Assembly: GCA_935421135.1 (NCBI GenBank)
Contig: OW285188.1
Location: 2,129,001-2,193,000 of the forward strand
DNA: 64,000 nt
Source of the DNA: Bugulina stolonifera
Taxonomy: Eukaryota > Bryozoa > Gymnolaemata > Cheilostomatida > Bugulidae
Direction: 5' to 3'
Shown: in pieces, positions 47,101 to 59,100 of the stretch
How positions within the stretch are numbered: position 1 is the first letter of the stretch
How the letters are laid out: every line of letters starts with the position of its first letter
The notes under the pieces: model-generated
The model's database searches: none
What the model was told of the DNA's origin: nothing
The model's input: the letters and a program-made list of their open reading frames with translations, nothing else
Position numbers and translations under genes: made by a program

Positions 47101-50100
47101 AGTCTGATGGCTGACCACATGTAAGTTATAAAATACTATACTATTTAGTGTCTTCGCGACCTAAATTTCAGATCCAGGCCAATTTTCAAAAATATTTTCT
47201 GGCACACATTCGTCACAGAGTCGCGAACACACCAGCCTGGGCCAAAAGCAAAATTCTCATTTTCGCACAAAGAGGTCAGGTGAACCGATGACCTAGAGAT
47301 AGTTTCGTCCAGCCAAGCAAAATCCCAGGCCAATAACTCTTCTGGCCTAGGTCGGATGGCCATCTTGTGATTTTTATTTGCGACCCGGGTCCATCCAAGA
47401 GATCGCAAAGACACTAATTATTACATGCTGTACTTGTAACAGTTTACATATAGTGAGATCTCATTGTCTATGTGATAGGTCTATGCTGTGTATCACTATG
47501 TATTATATGTCACGCTACGTTACTTTTGTAAAGTAAGTAAAGGCCTCCGTTCGATCACTAATGACAATGGAATGCTGGGAAATACCCAGCAGCCAGCAGA
47601 GCTTATAGCAATGAAGCTTTCTGCTAGTTATACAACATTGTTCTTCATCTCATGTGTGGGGTAATCTGGTGTGATCACAGGAATGTGAACAAGACCAGGC
47701 CACACATAGATGGAACTGGAGCACTGCCGATTTCCACGGCGTGTGCCCAGGATCTTTTACGTGTCCAATTAAATTCGGTACACGAGACCTCCTGTATTTT
47801 AGGTCCTGATCCAAACAGACTTTAGTACTTTAGTAGATAACATGATCTGATTAGGAATTATGATATTATTATATTACATGCTGTATACATCACATCACAT
47901 ATATTACTCATCATACATATACATGACTTACCATATAGTACATGTAGCACAGTGACATGTCCCAACTCATGTATTACCGTGGCCGATTTCTGCCACACAA
48001 TGTGAAACTAAATTGTAATTTACATGATACTGAATCCTAAAATGAATGGAATAAAAATTAAATTTACCCGAAATAAAATAAATCATGTGAAACCAAACTG
48101 ACATTTAAATAAAATTTTCAGTTCGTATGAAACTGAAAGTGAACTCACATGAAACCAAATTGCCATTCACCTGAAATTAAAGTTAGGCGTGTTACTCATA
48201 ACAACAAAACGAAACTACATTTAGTACCTGAGTGGTGTGACAGAAAATAGTCCGTTATTTTGGTATTTTTAATTGCATTTTGGTGTTTACTTTATATGCA
48301 AATAATGAAAGTATGATATGTATTTCATCAACCTACTTGTAGGTAGGCGAATATTAGTAACAACACGCTTTTATGAAAGTATTTACAGTATTTTTAATAA
48401 AAAATAAGTATCTAAATTTACATTTTGATAGTCTCGAAAAAAATGATAACATTTTATCAAAAATATTTACAACTTGTTTAGAGTTTCTGTGATTTAATGA
48501 TAGATTTTGCTGCAAATCTTAAAATCACTATTAATATTACATTAAAACTATTACAAAATATAGTAAAAAAGTTGTACTCTCAAGTCTCGATCTTATTAGT
48601 ACTTCAAAAGTATTACTAACTGCTACATTTGTTCATTTGGTTCTAATTCCTTTATTTTGAGTATTTCAATAATAATGTGAAAATATAAAAATCAATGGAC
48701 TAAATTGATAACATTTGCTATATCAAATTATTAATAATACCCAGTAATCTCAAAGACGCAAGTGTATCTCTCCGCCAGAGTGGAGGTGTAGTTTCGTTTT
48801 GCCACAATAAGTAACGCCCATAAATTTTGTTTCATGTGAATTGGCATTTTGGTTTCAGGCGTTTTTCGTTTTCGTTTCATGTGAGTTCACTTTATTTAAC
48901 TTTCAGTTTAGTCTCACATGATTTATTTTATTTCAGGTGAATTTAATTTTTATTTCATTTATTTTAGGATTCAGCATCATGTAAATCACAATTTAGTTTT
49001 ACACTGTGTGGCAGAAATCGGCCACGGTACATGTGTACATAGTATTTCATATTCAATTGAGATCTGTAGCATATCATGTATAGAGTTATCCCCCTTACAT
49101 ACACACAGTATATAGAGTTCTCCCCTTACATACACACAGTGTATAGAGTTGTCCTCCTTGCATACACACAGTGTATAGAGTTATCCCTCTTTCACCAGCC
49201 CAGAGTGCATGCATATACTCATCCAAGACTATAACAGTACCAATATGTCTCCATGTCTAGCTCCCACAGAGGATCTGTTACTGGGCTCGTTTATACTGGA
49301 GATGGGTCAAGGATGTTTAGCTGCGCTGCAGACGGAACTCTCTGTTCTTATGATTCGTCTGATGATGCATATCCTTTACTGAGACTTCTGGGAAATGTCG
49401 TAGCCAAAGGTATGTATGCACGTAGTCAATGGTGTCAGATAGTCTTGTCATGGTTCAGTTACAGGTTACAGGTTACACGTTATGTTAATATGGTATGATA
49501 TTTACCTGTAGCCAGTTGCCACTGGTTAGTTATAGAATATACTTACATGTATATATAGATGTACTAAACACATGTACATGTACCTTGAGACCAGCTAATG
49601 ATGATTTCTATCCACAAATTTAGCTGGTATTGGTGTAGAGGTGGGTGGTAAGGCTAAAGTGTATCCCAATCTAGCCTGTGGGTCTGTAGACACTAGTATG
49701 ACCTTGAACTCTTGCTGTAATGTTTCAATGTAAATGTAGGTGGGAAGTACAGTCCTGACTCTCTCACCATCTCACCTCATGGTCACTTCCTTGCTTTTAT
49801 TGGACCTCAGAACTTCACTGTGACCGTGGTGAGCTCAAAGACTCTAGACGAGGTGAGTATGTCTCCCTATGTAAGCGTAGTGTATGTAATGACATCAGAG
49901 TGTACTCCGTGTGTGTATGTAATGACATCACAGTTTACTATGTGTGTGTATGTTATGACATCACAGTTTACTATGTGTGTGTATGTTATGGCATCACAGT
50001 GTACTAGATGTGTGTATGTAGTGACATCACAGTGTACTATGTGTGTGTATGTAATGACATCACAGTGTACTATGTGTGTGTTTGTTATGACCTGGTACTC

Positions 50101-53100
50101 TCCTGTTTAGGTAATGAGGATTGATGTTACCACAGTAACTTCACCTGTAGAGGCAGCTCGAGGTCTTATAGACACTGCAAGGCGGGTGTACTACACTCCC
50201 ACCAACCCTAACCACCTTATCGTGGCTACAGAGAACAGCAGATTACTCAAATTTGATGCTCCAACTGGAAAACTTCTATCAGAGGTGATACTTCCTGTCT
50301 CCAGTGAAATACAGCTGTTGTTTATTTCAGCCATCAGTCCCTTCAATAGCCTGTGTCCCAAAGAGTATACTGTACACTTTTTAAGAAGGGGATTTATAGA
50401 TTGAGCTAAAATATTTGCCAGAAGAAGCTTTAGCAGACAATTACAATTAAAGGCTCATGAAACTTGTATTTTTAAAGGCTCATTCATCAGAAAGTCTCTT
50501 GTTATCAAGTATATTTACAGCTCAATTGACACCCTTGCGATGTCTAAAACTTACTGGTTTTACTTTCCACTGCTAATGCCAAGTAGGAAAGAAATGTTCT
50601 AATTCTAAAGAGATCCGGTAGCACAGGAGGATTGGATGCCTTTCCTAACAGTACTTTTCCTTACGCTATCTCCTGTTAAATGGTTAGCGTTATCCCTGGT
50701 AGTGTATTATAGCAGTATGGTAGAGTACTCATACACTATTCTTCTTTGTAGATTGGTAACATCCACAGAGAGTCGTGTTCAGCTCTGGACATCTCCAGAT
50801 TTGGTAGACATCTGGTAACTGCAGGAGACAGGGTGCTCAAAGTATGGGACTACCAGATGAGGCTAGACCTCAACTTCCAGGTGAGGGATAGTTAACCTGT
50901 GGGTTAGCAGGCTGTACACTGAGACTTGGCATTGTTATGGATATTGATGTACATGTGTCACTGGTTGCCACGGTTACATTAGCCAGGTATGGTCACCCAT
51001 GGTTACATGGTGAGACTCCATGCTTTTGTAGTACTTCATTCAATAAGATGTGTGGCTTCTCTTCTAGGTTTTCATTGGACAGAGTGAGAACACCACAAAG
51101 GTAATGTTTACTCCATCGTACAATGATGTCATATCCTGTGGAGAGGCCATATTTGTTTGGCAGTATCTTGGCAATGAAGAGGAAGAGGAGGACCCGTGAG
51201 TCTACCATTCTCTGACTGTGAAAATGATAATTCATAATAGAGATTTTTCAGCCATATATATATTATTATATACAGTGGAACTTGCCTAATTCGACCTTGG
51301 CTATTTCGAAAACTTGGCTAGTTCAAAGTATTAGCGTTGGTCCCTGCTGAGTACTATAGAAATGGCTTCAACCAATTCAAATTTACTATGTGCAATTCAA
51401 ACTTCAAGCGCTTAGGCTTACACTATAATATCATTACAATAAGCTTTAGTCACGCTCATCGTGCTCATTGGATGTAAATCTAACAATGTACTACCACTAC
51501 TGATACACTGCCACACTACTGGAATATGTTTCTACTCAAGCTAAAGCAGGGGAACTCACCGATTGCTTGACAGTTCCTTAGCTAAATGACAACTTTAAGC
51601 AATGCGTTTTGTTTTCATGCTGTTGTCCTGTACATGTGATGCATAACTTGTTGCTCATCTGCGGTGTTGTAGTTTTTTGAGTGTAATAAACCAGTACAAG
51701 TTCTATTAACCAAGGAGCTGTCATGTTAAAACTTGTCTTTCCTCAATTGTATTCACAGTTGGAGCAAATGAAAATTAATGCATACATGCACATACATTGT
51801 ACATGTATAACTATATTAAATTATGGTATCGTCTGTGAAGTAGGCATCCAAGTCATTTTACAAAATGAAGTGATCACACAATTCAAACTCATGCCTAATT
51901 CAAACCAATTATGGTGGGCCCTTGGAGTTTGAATTAAGCAGGTTTCACTGTACATGTATCCTACTACCTTTTACATTATACATGTATTAGTTATCATGAT
52001 GTTACAGTGATGAATCTAGTGAAGAGATCAAGCAGACGGAAAAGACGTCTCCCTGCCGCCCATCTCCATGTGTCCACAATACCAACCGTGAGTAAGATCT
52101 CTTCACATGGCTTTCCATTCACTAGCATACTAGAGATATTGGTGTATGTAGTACAAAGCTTGTGATTGGTTGTTGTAGTAATACATGTAGTACAAGGCTT
52201 GTGATTGGTTGTTGTAGTAGTGCATGTAGTACAAGGCTTGTGATTGGTTGTTGTAATAGTGCATGTAGTACAAGGCTTATGATTTGCTATTATTGTGGTA
52301 CCTGTGATTAGCAGTTCTCCCTTTATATGTAGATTAGTCTTGTTTGCTTTACAGATAACCCTCCCCTATCACACTGTCACTTGCCTGCTAAACATCCTGC
52401 TAGCCCTTGTAAACACACCCCGTCAGTACGAAGGAGTCTTGACACGTCCCTTACTGCCATGCCTAGACACAATGCACCGCAGCCATGTTCTAGTCCACAG
52501 CGAGGTCACAGTGCTATGAGCACATCCATGGCAGCTCTCACCCCTCTCTGTAACAATCAACAGAAGCAGCCGGTGAACCAGGTATCGGCAAATCAAGAGG
52601 TGAGATGGGAGATTCTCCTATATATAAACAGTATTAATGGCATTGTTACATGAATTCAATGTTCCTTCTTAGCTTGGTGTTACTATCTATGCATATACCT
52701 CTGTATCTTCTCAAGTAAAGTGAGTGTGCCGACAAAATGGGCGATGTTGCATCATATTGCACTACCACTACCATCTACATATAGCATTAATATTGCATAA
52801 ATGTTACATCGTAAATCTTGCCTGCAGGAGGAGAGAATGTATGTTTATCAGTCACATAAGTCGCCAAAGAAATGTAGCAAAGGTAGCAGTCACCAACTCA
52901 AGCCAACTTGCCGTAAACATTTTATACCTTTACCAAAGAGCTCAACATTCGCTCAGGTATTTCACCGGCATATTATATAACTATGTACACATTCCATCTC
53001 CTGTAGTCTATAATGTCTACTGACCCGCAGTAACCATATAACTCTGCTATTTTGATATAACTGTGACACTGTCCTTCACTGCGAGGTCACATGTGCATCT

Positions 53101-56100
53101 TCTATGTTATTGTGGTATATAGAGACGGTATGTGGCTCCTGAGGACCAGGCAGGACTGAGGTTGAAGGCCTGCTTGGGATACAATGGTAATGGGAGAGAC
53201 AACATAATATGGCAGCCGGAGACTGGATTCTTTGCCTACACCAATGGCTGTGTGATCATCATAGAGGACCTGAAGACTGGTGAACAGAAGCACCTAACTG
53301 GACACGTGGAAGAGATATCTACTTTAGCTTTACAGTCCGACTGTCAGGTACTGTAGTGCTGCTAGCTGTCAGTGTGTGTGTATGTGGTTATACATGTGTT
53401 ACTACAGGACATGGAACTATATGTGTGGTTATACATGTGATGCTACAGTACATGGAACTATGTGTGTGGTTTTATTTGTATCTATTAAGTTGGAATGTAT
53501 GCTCCTCCAGGAAATGGTATCGGCTAGTGGGAACCACCCCGACTCAGGCACCGGCAGCCAGATCTGTTTCTGGGACCTCACTTCTATGACCTGTCGCAAG
53601 GTCATTACTGAACATGACAGTAACGTTGTGTCGTTGGCGTACTCCAGGGATGACAGGTTTCTCGTGAGTATAGGGGATTATGAGGAGAGAAAGGTGAACC
53701 TGTGGGAGACGTCTAACTGCTCCCTAGTGGCCAGTACCTGCACCTCTCAGCCTATACACTATGTAGCCTGGGATCCACAGGCCTTCAATGAGTTTGTGAC
53801 GGTTGGGGACAAGGGAGCTATCATGTTCTGGCTTGTGGATGAGCTGACAGACAAGGTGCCCAAGCTAAGGGTTCAGGAGCCAACACTGCCAGATGAGATA
53901 CTGTCTCTCTCACAAAATGTAAGTTGATTGGCTTCTCTGGCTTGCCCTCCATATGGCCCTAGCGTCATATGGACCTAGCGTCATATGACCCTAGCGTCAT
54001 ATGGCCCTAGCGTCATATGGCCCTAACGTCATATGGCCCTAGCGTCATATGGCTCTAACGTCATATGGCCATGACTTCACATGGCCCTCATTTGATACGG
54101 CCTGCACTACATTACACTGTACACGTGCATGTACATGCTTGTACATTTACATGTATCTAATGCACTATGTTGTATGTACCTGTATATAATACGCTACTAT
54201 GTACATGTACACGCATTTATCTGTATGTAATACACTATGATTTGCATGTATATAATACACTATGTTGTATGTACTTGTATGTACCTGTAGATACACTTCA
54301 CATGTGCCAGCTACGCTGGGGACAGGATACTGTACATTGGCTCCAGTATTGGAGTTATCACTGCCTGGGATACCAAAAAGAATGTATGTCTGCTGCACTG
54401 GGAGGCAGACAAGTGTGAGATTAGTGAGTAGTCAGTCATATTATAGTACTCGCATAGTATTCATACAGCACTGATATAGTAGTCATATAGTACTGGTAAT
54501 AGTAGTCCTATAGTACTGGTATAGTAGTCGTACAGTACTGGTATAGTAGTCGGACAGTACTGGTATAGTAGTAGTCGTACAGTACTGGTGTATTAGTTAT
54601 ACAGTACTGGTATAGTTGTTATACAGTACTGGTATAGTAGTTGGACAGTACTGGTATAGTAGTTATACAGTACTGATATAGTTGTTAGTAGTTAATATTT
54701 TATGTCTATCTTGACGTATTGCTGGGTTATTCTTGTAACTAGTAACGTTATCACTTTGATCCTTAGGCTTAGTCATCGCCAAGCGGGGACGTTTAGTTAC
54801 CGGTTCCACAAGTAAGAAGAGCCTAAGGCTATGGTCTGCCCCTGGTATGTCAGAGCTAATGTTACCAGGTAATAGCCTCCCTGCCAGCATACCCAATGTA
54901 CAGGTGGATGATGAGATGGCTCTCGATGGTTTCATCACAGCTATGATGTTTGATGATACTCTAGACATGGTGAGTACTGGAGCTATGTATATGATATGTA
55001 CTATTGATGTGCTATTGATGTACTAAGATGCGCTATACATACACTATAGATGTGCTATAGATGTGTTATATATACACTATTATATACATGTATGTGCTAT
55101 AGATGCGCTATGTATGTGCTGTAGATGTGCTATAGATGTACTATTATTAGATGTACTATTATTAGATGTACTATATATGTGCTATTAGATGTGCTATATA
55201 TACATTATATACCCAATGTTCTATATTAGATGTACATCTACTCTATGTACATCTACTCTATGTACACATACATCTACTCTATGTACATCTACTCTATGTA
55301 CATCTACTCTATGTACATCTACTCTATGTACATCTACTCTATGTACATCTACTCTATGTACATCTACTCTATGTACACATACATCTACTCTATGTACATC
55401 TACTCTATGTACACATACATCTACTCTATGTACACATACATCTACTCTATGTACATCTACTCTATGTACACATACATCTACTCTATATACATATACAAAT
55501 TTACATTGTATATTATTACAGGGTATAGTCGGCACTGATTGTGGTACTATTTGGTACATCAACTGGCAGGAGCACAGCAGTGTTAGACTCGTAACCACAA
55601 ACCCTACAAACATAACATCTACGGAGTTCTCCAGTGACGGCTCAAAGTTCCTCACCTGTGCAGAAGATGGCAGCCTCAGGCTATGGCTAACAGAGGACAG
55701 AGAACAGATACTACAGTTCCAGGTTGTGGATCAGGTAGGTGACGTGTATAGATACAACCCCTTTGTTATCTAGATATGTATAGTGTATATCGTATATACA
55801 TGTAGTATAATACTCTAGTACTTGTAGTATTTACTACGTTTGCTTATATAATTCCATGTGATATATATTGCTGGTTTTCCAGAGGTGTATGTGTGCATCA
55901 TTCGCCCCTTGTCTGGAACCGAGTAATGTGTACGGCGTGCAGACTCAGGCTATGTTCACAGTAGATGGTAAACGTGTTCCCTACACGTTCATTGCTGCCG
56001 GCTACGGGGACGGCACTCTTAGAGTATTTGATACTAACAAGGCTGAGATGGTGATGAAAATACAGCCTCACAGGGCACCTGTCACCGCTGTCAAATATAG

Positions 56101-59100
56101 TACAGGTACATATATATTTATTTATTCTTGCTAATATAGGCTTTTCAGATTTTAAAATTCAAGTTATTTTTTTATGTTTTAAAGTAAACTATTTTGATTT
56201 GACTGTTTCCAAAAAATTAATCACCTGTATGATTTTTATTAAATGTGATTGGCCAGTGAACAGCTGATAGCTGATTTTTGTTGCTACTTAATTACTGTAA
56301 CATTATTGGTAGAATAACAGCTGCCCGAGTATAATATACTGTTACATGTGGTTACATGTGTGTCCTATACTATGTATATATATGTGTTTTGTAGCTGCCA
56401 TGTTGATATCCGGGGACGAGGAAGGGTTTATAGCCCTCACCAGCACTCTCACAGGGATGACCATCAGGATAATCAATGATCACAAAGGAGCGCCTATATA
56501 TAACATAGACATAGCAAAGGTGAGCTCCTATATATAACATAGACATCGCAAAGGTGAGCCACCTCTATACCTACCACTATATATACTTATTCCTGTAGAC
56601 TATGATGTGTAGTTTACTCTATTCTATCTTCTCTTTACTTCCATCTTATGTGCACTGTCAAGGTTGGGAATCTAATAACATGTCATGTTGGAATCATTGA
56701 AGTTATCTTCTCATCCAGTTATAAAAATATTTTGTTCAAATAAGAAAGTACTTGTTAAATGAAAGAGATTATGTGACCAGACATGGGCACCTGAGACTGG
56801 ACTCTAGCAACAGCTTTTCATGACTTTTAATTGACTTGTACTCGAGCATTGTGTGAAAGCTGGGAATTGACTTTTGCTTTTATGTTCCTACAAAGCATGT
56901 AGCTTTACTCTAATCTTTCAGCTAATCGTTTAGCTCTCAATGAAAATTCTATTGGTTTGGTATAATTATGCAATAAGTCTTGTTGAACATAGAAAAGCTG
57001 AAAGGCTTGTAGCTAATCATACCTACAATAAATAGGTGCAAATTTGAAATAGCCTTTGCCCATTGTTCTTCACCACTACTGGTACCTGACAGTAATAACC
57101 GCTACCCATTGTTGTCATACTTGTATACTCTCTCCACCTCTGTGTTTACTATTTCGTTCTAACCATTTCCTTTTGATAACAAGATTGTTGTTGAAATACA
57201 GGTACATTATGTTAGGAAATAAAAAACAGAGAGCATCTAGTATTACTCTTTGGTTTTCAACTATTTGCCCATACTAATAATTTCAAATAGTATTTTATGC
57301 ATCTTAAAAAATTTTCTTCTCTTGCTTGTTTGAATAAGCTGTATTTTCAAAAATTACTAAACTGTTCAATTTAATACATGTATATTCCAGGCTTCAGCAA
57401 TATATGTTGTACAAAATTCCCATTGGTAGTCTCGCTGAACTTCCTCTGTACTCTTAACTCTTCTCTGACTCTAGCATTTTGGCACTAACTGCTTGACTCT
57501 TACTTTACTTTTTAAAATTGCTTTTTATTTACTCTTACTCTACTTTTGACTTGCTTCATCTGAAGACTTGACTCTAAGTGACCTTTTATCAATCGGGAAT
57601 GTATACTCTTACTTTACTCTTGACTTGAGTATTTGTCTGCTTGGCACATGTCTGTATGTGACTTGATTTTCATGTGGAGGTAACATCTAGAAATTGCAAA
57701 ATTTTGTTTTAATTGAAAGCGCAATTCAAAACTACGTTGTATTTATACATTTATACATAACTTGGAATCTTATATTCAGAGTTACATCCCCTTATGTTAG
57801 CTAACCATTGAGTGAGCAACTCCAGAGTAATAGTTTAACTGCTGCTCATATGACTTACTGTATAACAATATTATAATACTAGCAATATGTTGCAGTGGAA
57901 GAGTGAAGATGGTTCCATCACATGGCTGGCCTGCAGCGCCGACAGGAGAGTGAGTGTGTGGTCAGCTGACTGGACTAAGGACAGCTGCACTCTCCTAGAC
58001 TGGTTGACCTTTCCTGCTCCAGCCTTTGGTCCTGATGGCAGAAGGAATACTAGTGTTGGGGCGAAGGTAAGGCCACACCACCCAGATAGTCTAAGTAAAA
58101 CTTGATTGTGATCTATTAGACATTCTGTTATGGATCCCTGCTATAGTAGAGAGTGGTATGCAGGTCAACTCAAGTATGACACACTTTACCAGCGAGATGC
58201 CTGTGTGTTAGGTGTATTAGGTGTTGGTATGTGCAATCCACAATGCAGTCTTCTACACAGTGAAAACAATGCCTTTACATTCCAGGCGTACTACTGCTCC
58301 CTGCCTCCAAGTATAGCCCTATTCTCTACATGCGAGAAGGATGTGGTGGTATACACAGGCTATGGAATGACCAAGAGTATACAGTTCTATGATCTGCGGG
58401 CTAAATCAGTGTCAAGGTCTCTACCACTCACACACTGGGCAAAGTGTATGGACTTATCCCCCTCCGGTTCTCTCATCTCCATAGGGATCAGTGGTGAGTC
58501 ATTCTACTTCCTGCCTGCTTTATGTTAGTCACCGTGTCTCACAGTGTAATAATAATGCTACACTATGGAAGGGAATCCATCTATTAGTCAGTTCAGCAAC
58601 TAAGGGTTCTTTATAGTGGAGATAACTCTCCTCACCTGTGTCATAGCTGTAGACCATTCAATGGTGTCTATGTGGTCATGTGATCTAAACTGTGATCCAG
58701 TGTATGTGATGGGCATCAGAACTTGGGCTATGTCGTATAAAATCTGTGGAGTGTATTGTACATTGTACAGTATCTCACTTTCTTTGAAAGTTGCATTCCA
58801 ACTGTAATATCAATCCAAATTATCACCCTCCCCTGACCCTTTTCATATACGTATACAATACAGTACATATATGTACAGTACTTTTACGTATAAGTACAGT
58901 ACATATATGTATACAGTACATATACTTATCCTGTAATGTAATATAATCGCATTCACTGATCAGTGCTTTTCAATATCACAGAGAGGCTGGTGAAGATTCT
59001 AGACTATAGTGAAGGCACATTCCAGGACTATATTGGACATGATGATGCAATAAATCTGATCAAATTTTCGCGGGAAGGAAGTCAAATACTCTCTGTGGTG

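Larger units (their letters stand above)
41664..50284 (+). other. WDR90 part 2: linker and first WD40 block, exons 7-22
   Basis: Exons: 41664-41874, 42188-42421, 42654-42710, 42869-43048, 43193-43396, 44223-44341, 44553-44729, 45621-45739, 46143-46259, 46381-46451, 46650-46814, 46981-47120, 49261-49409, 49624-49647 (tentative), 49740-49852, 50111-50284. Exons 7-9 are the low-complexity Ser/Lys linker. WD signatures follow: GFGGASMNQAVW, YPCHALVVAVHASTGKQRFF, SIRIWNY, NIRLWRL, YLRVWPL, TIRVWSQ, AVRVFDI. These repeat ends match beta-propeller blades. Confidence 0.92.

Noticed and set aside
52724..53023. 99-codon ORF as a WDR90 exon
   Set aside because: It does not match the family and would disrupt the frame between exons ending 52599 and starting 53123.
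55189..55773. 194-codon ORF as a single coding unit
   Set aside because: The first two thirds is the ATCTACTCTATGTAC array; only 55522-55734 is WDR90 coding.
57056..57277. ORF in WDR90 intron 33 as an exon
   Set aside because: No splice sites in the needed phase and low-complexity composition.
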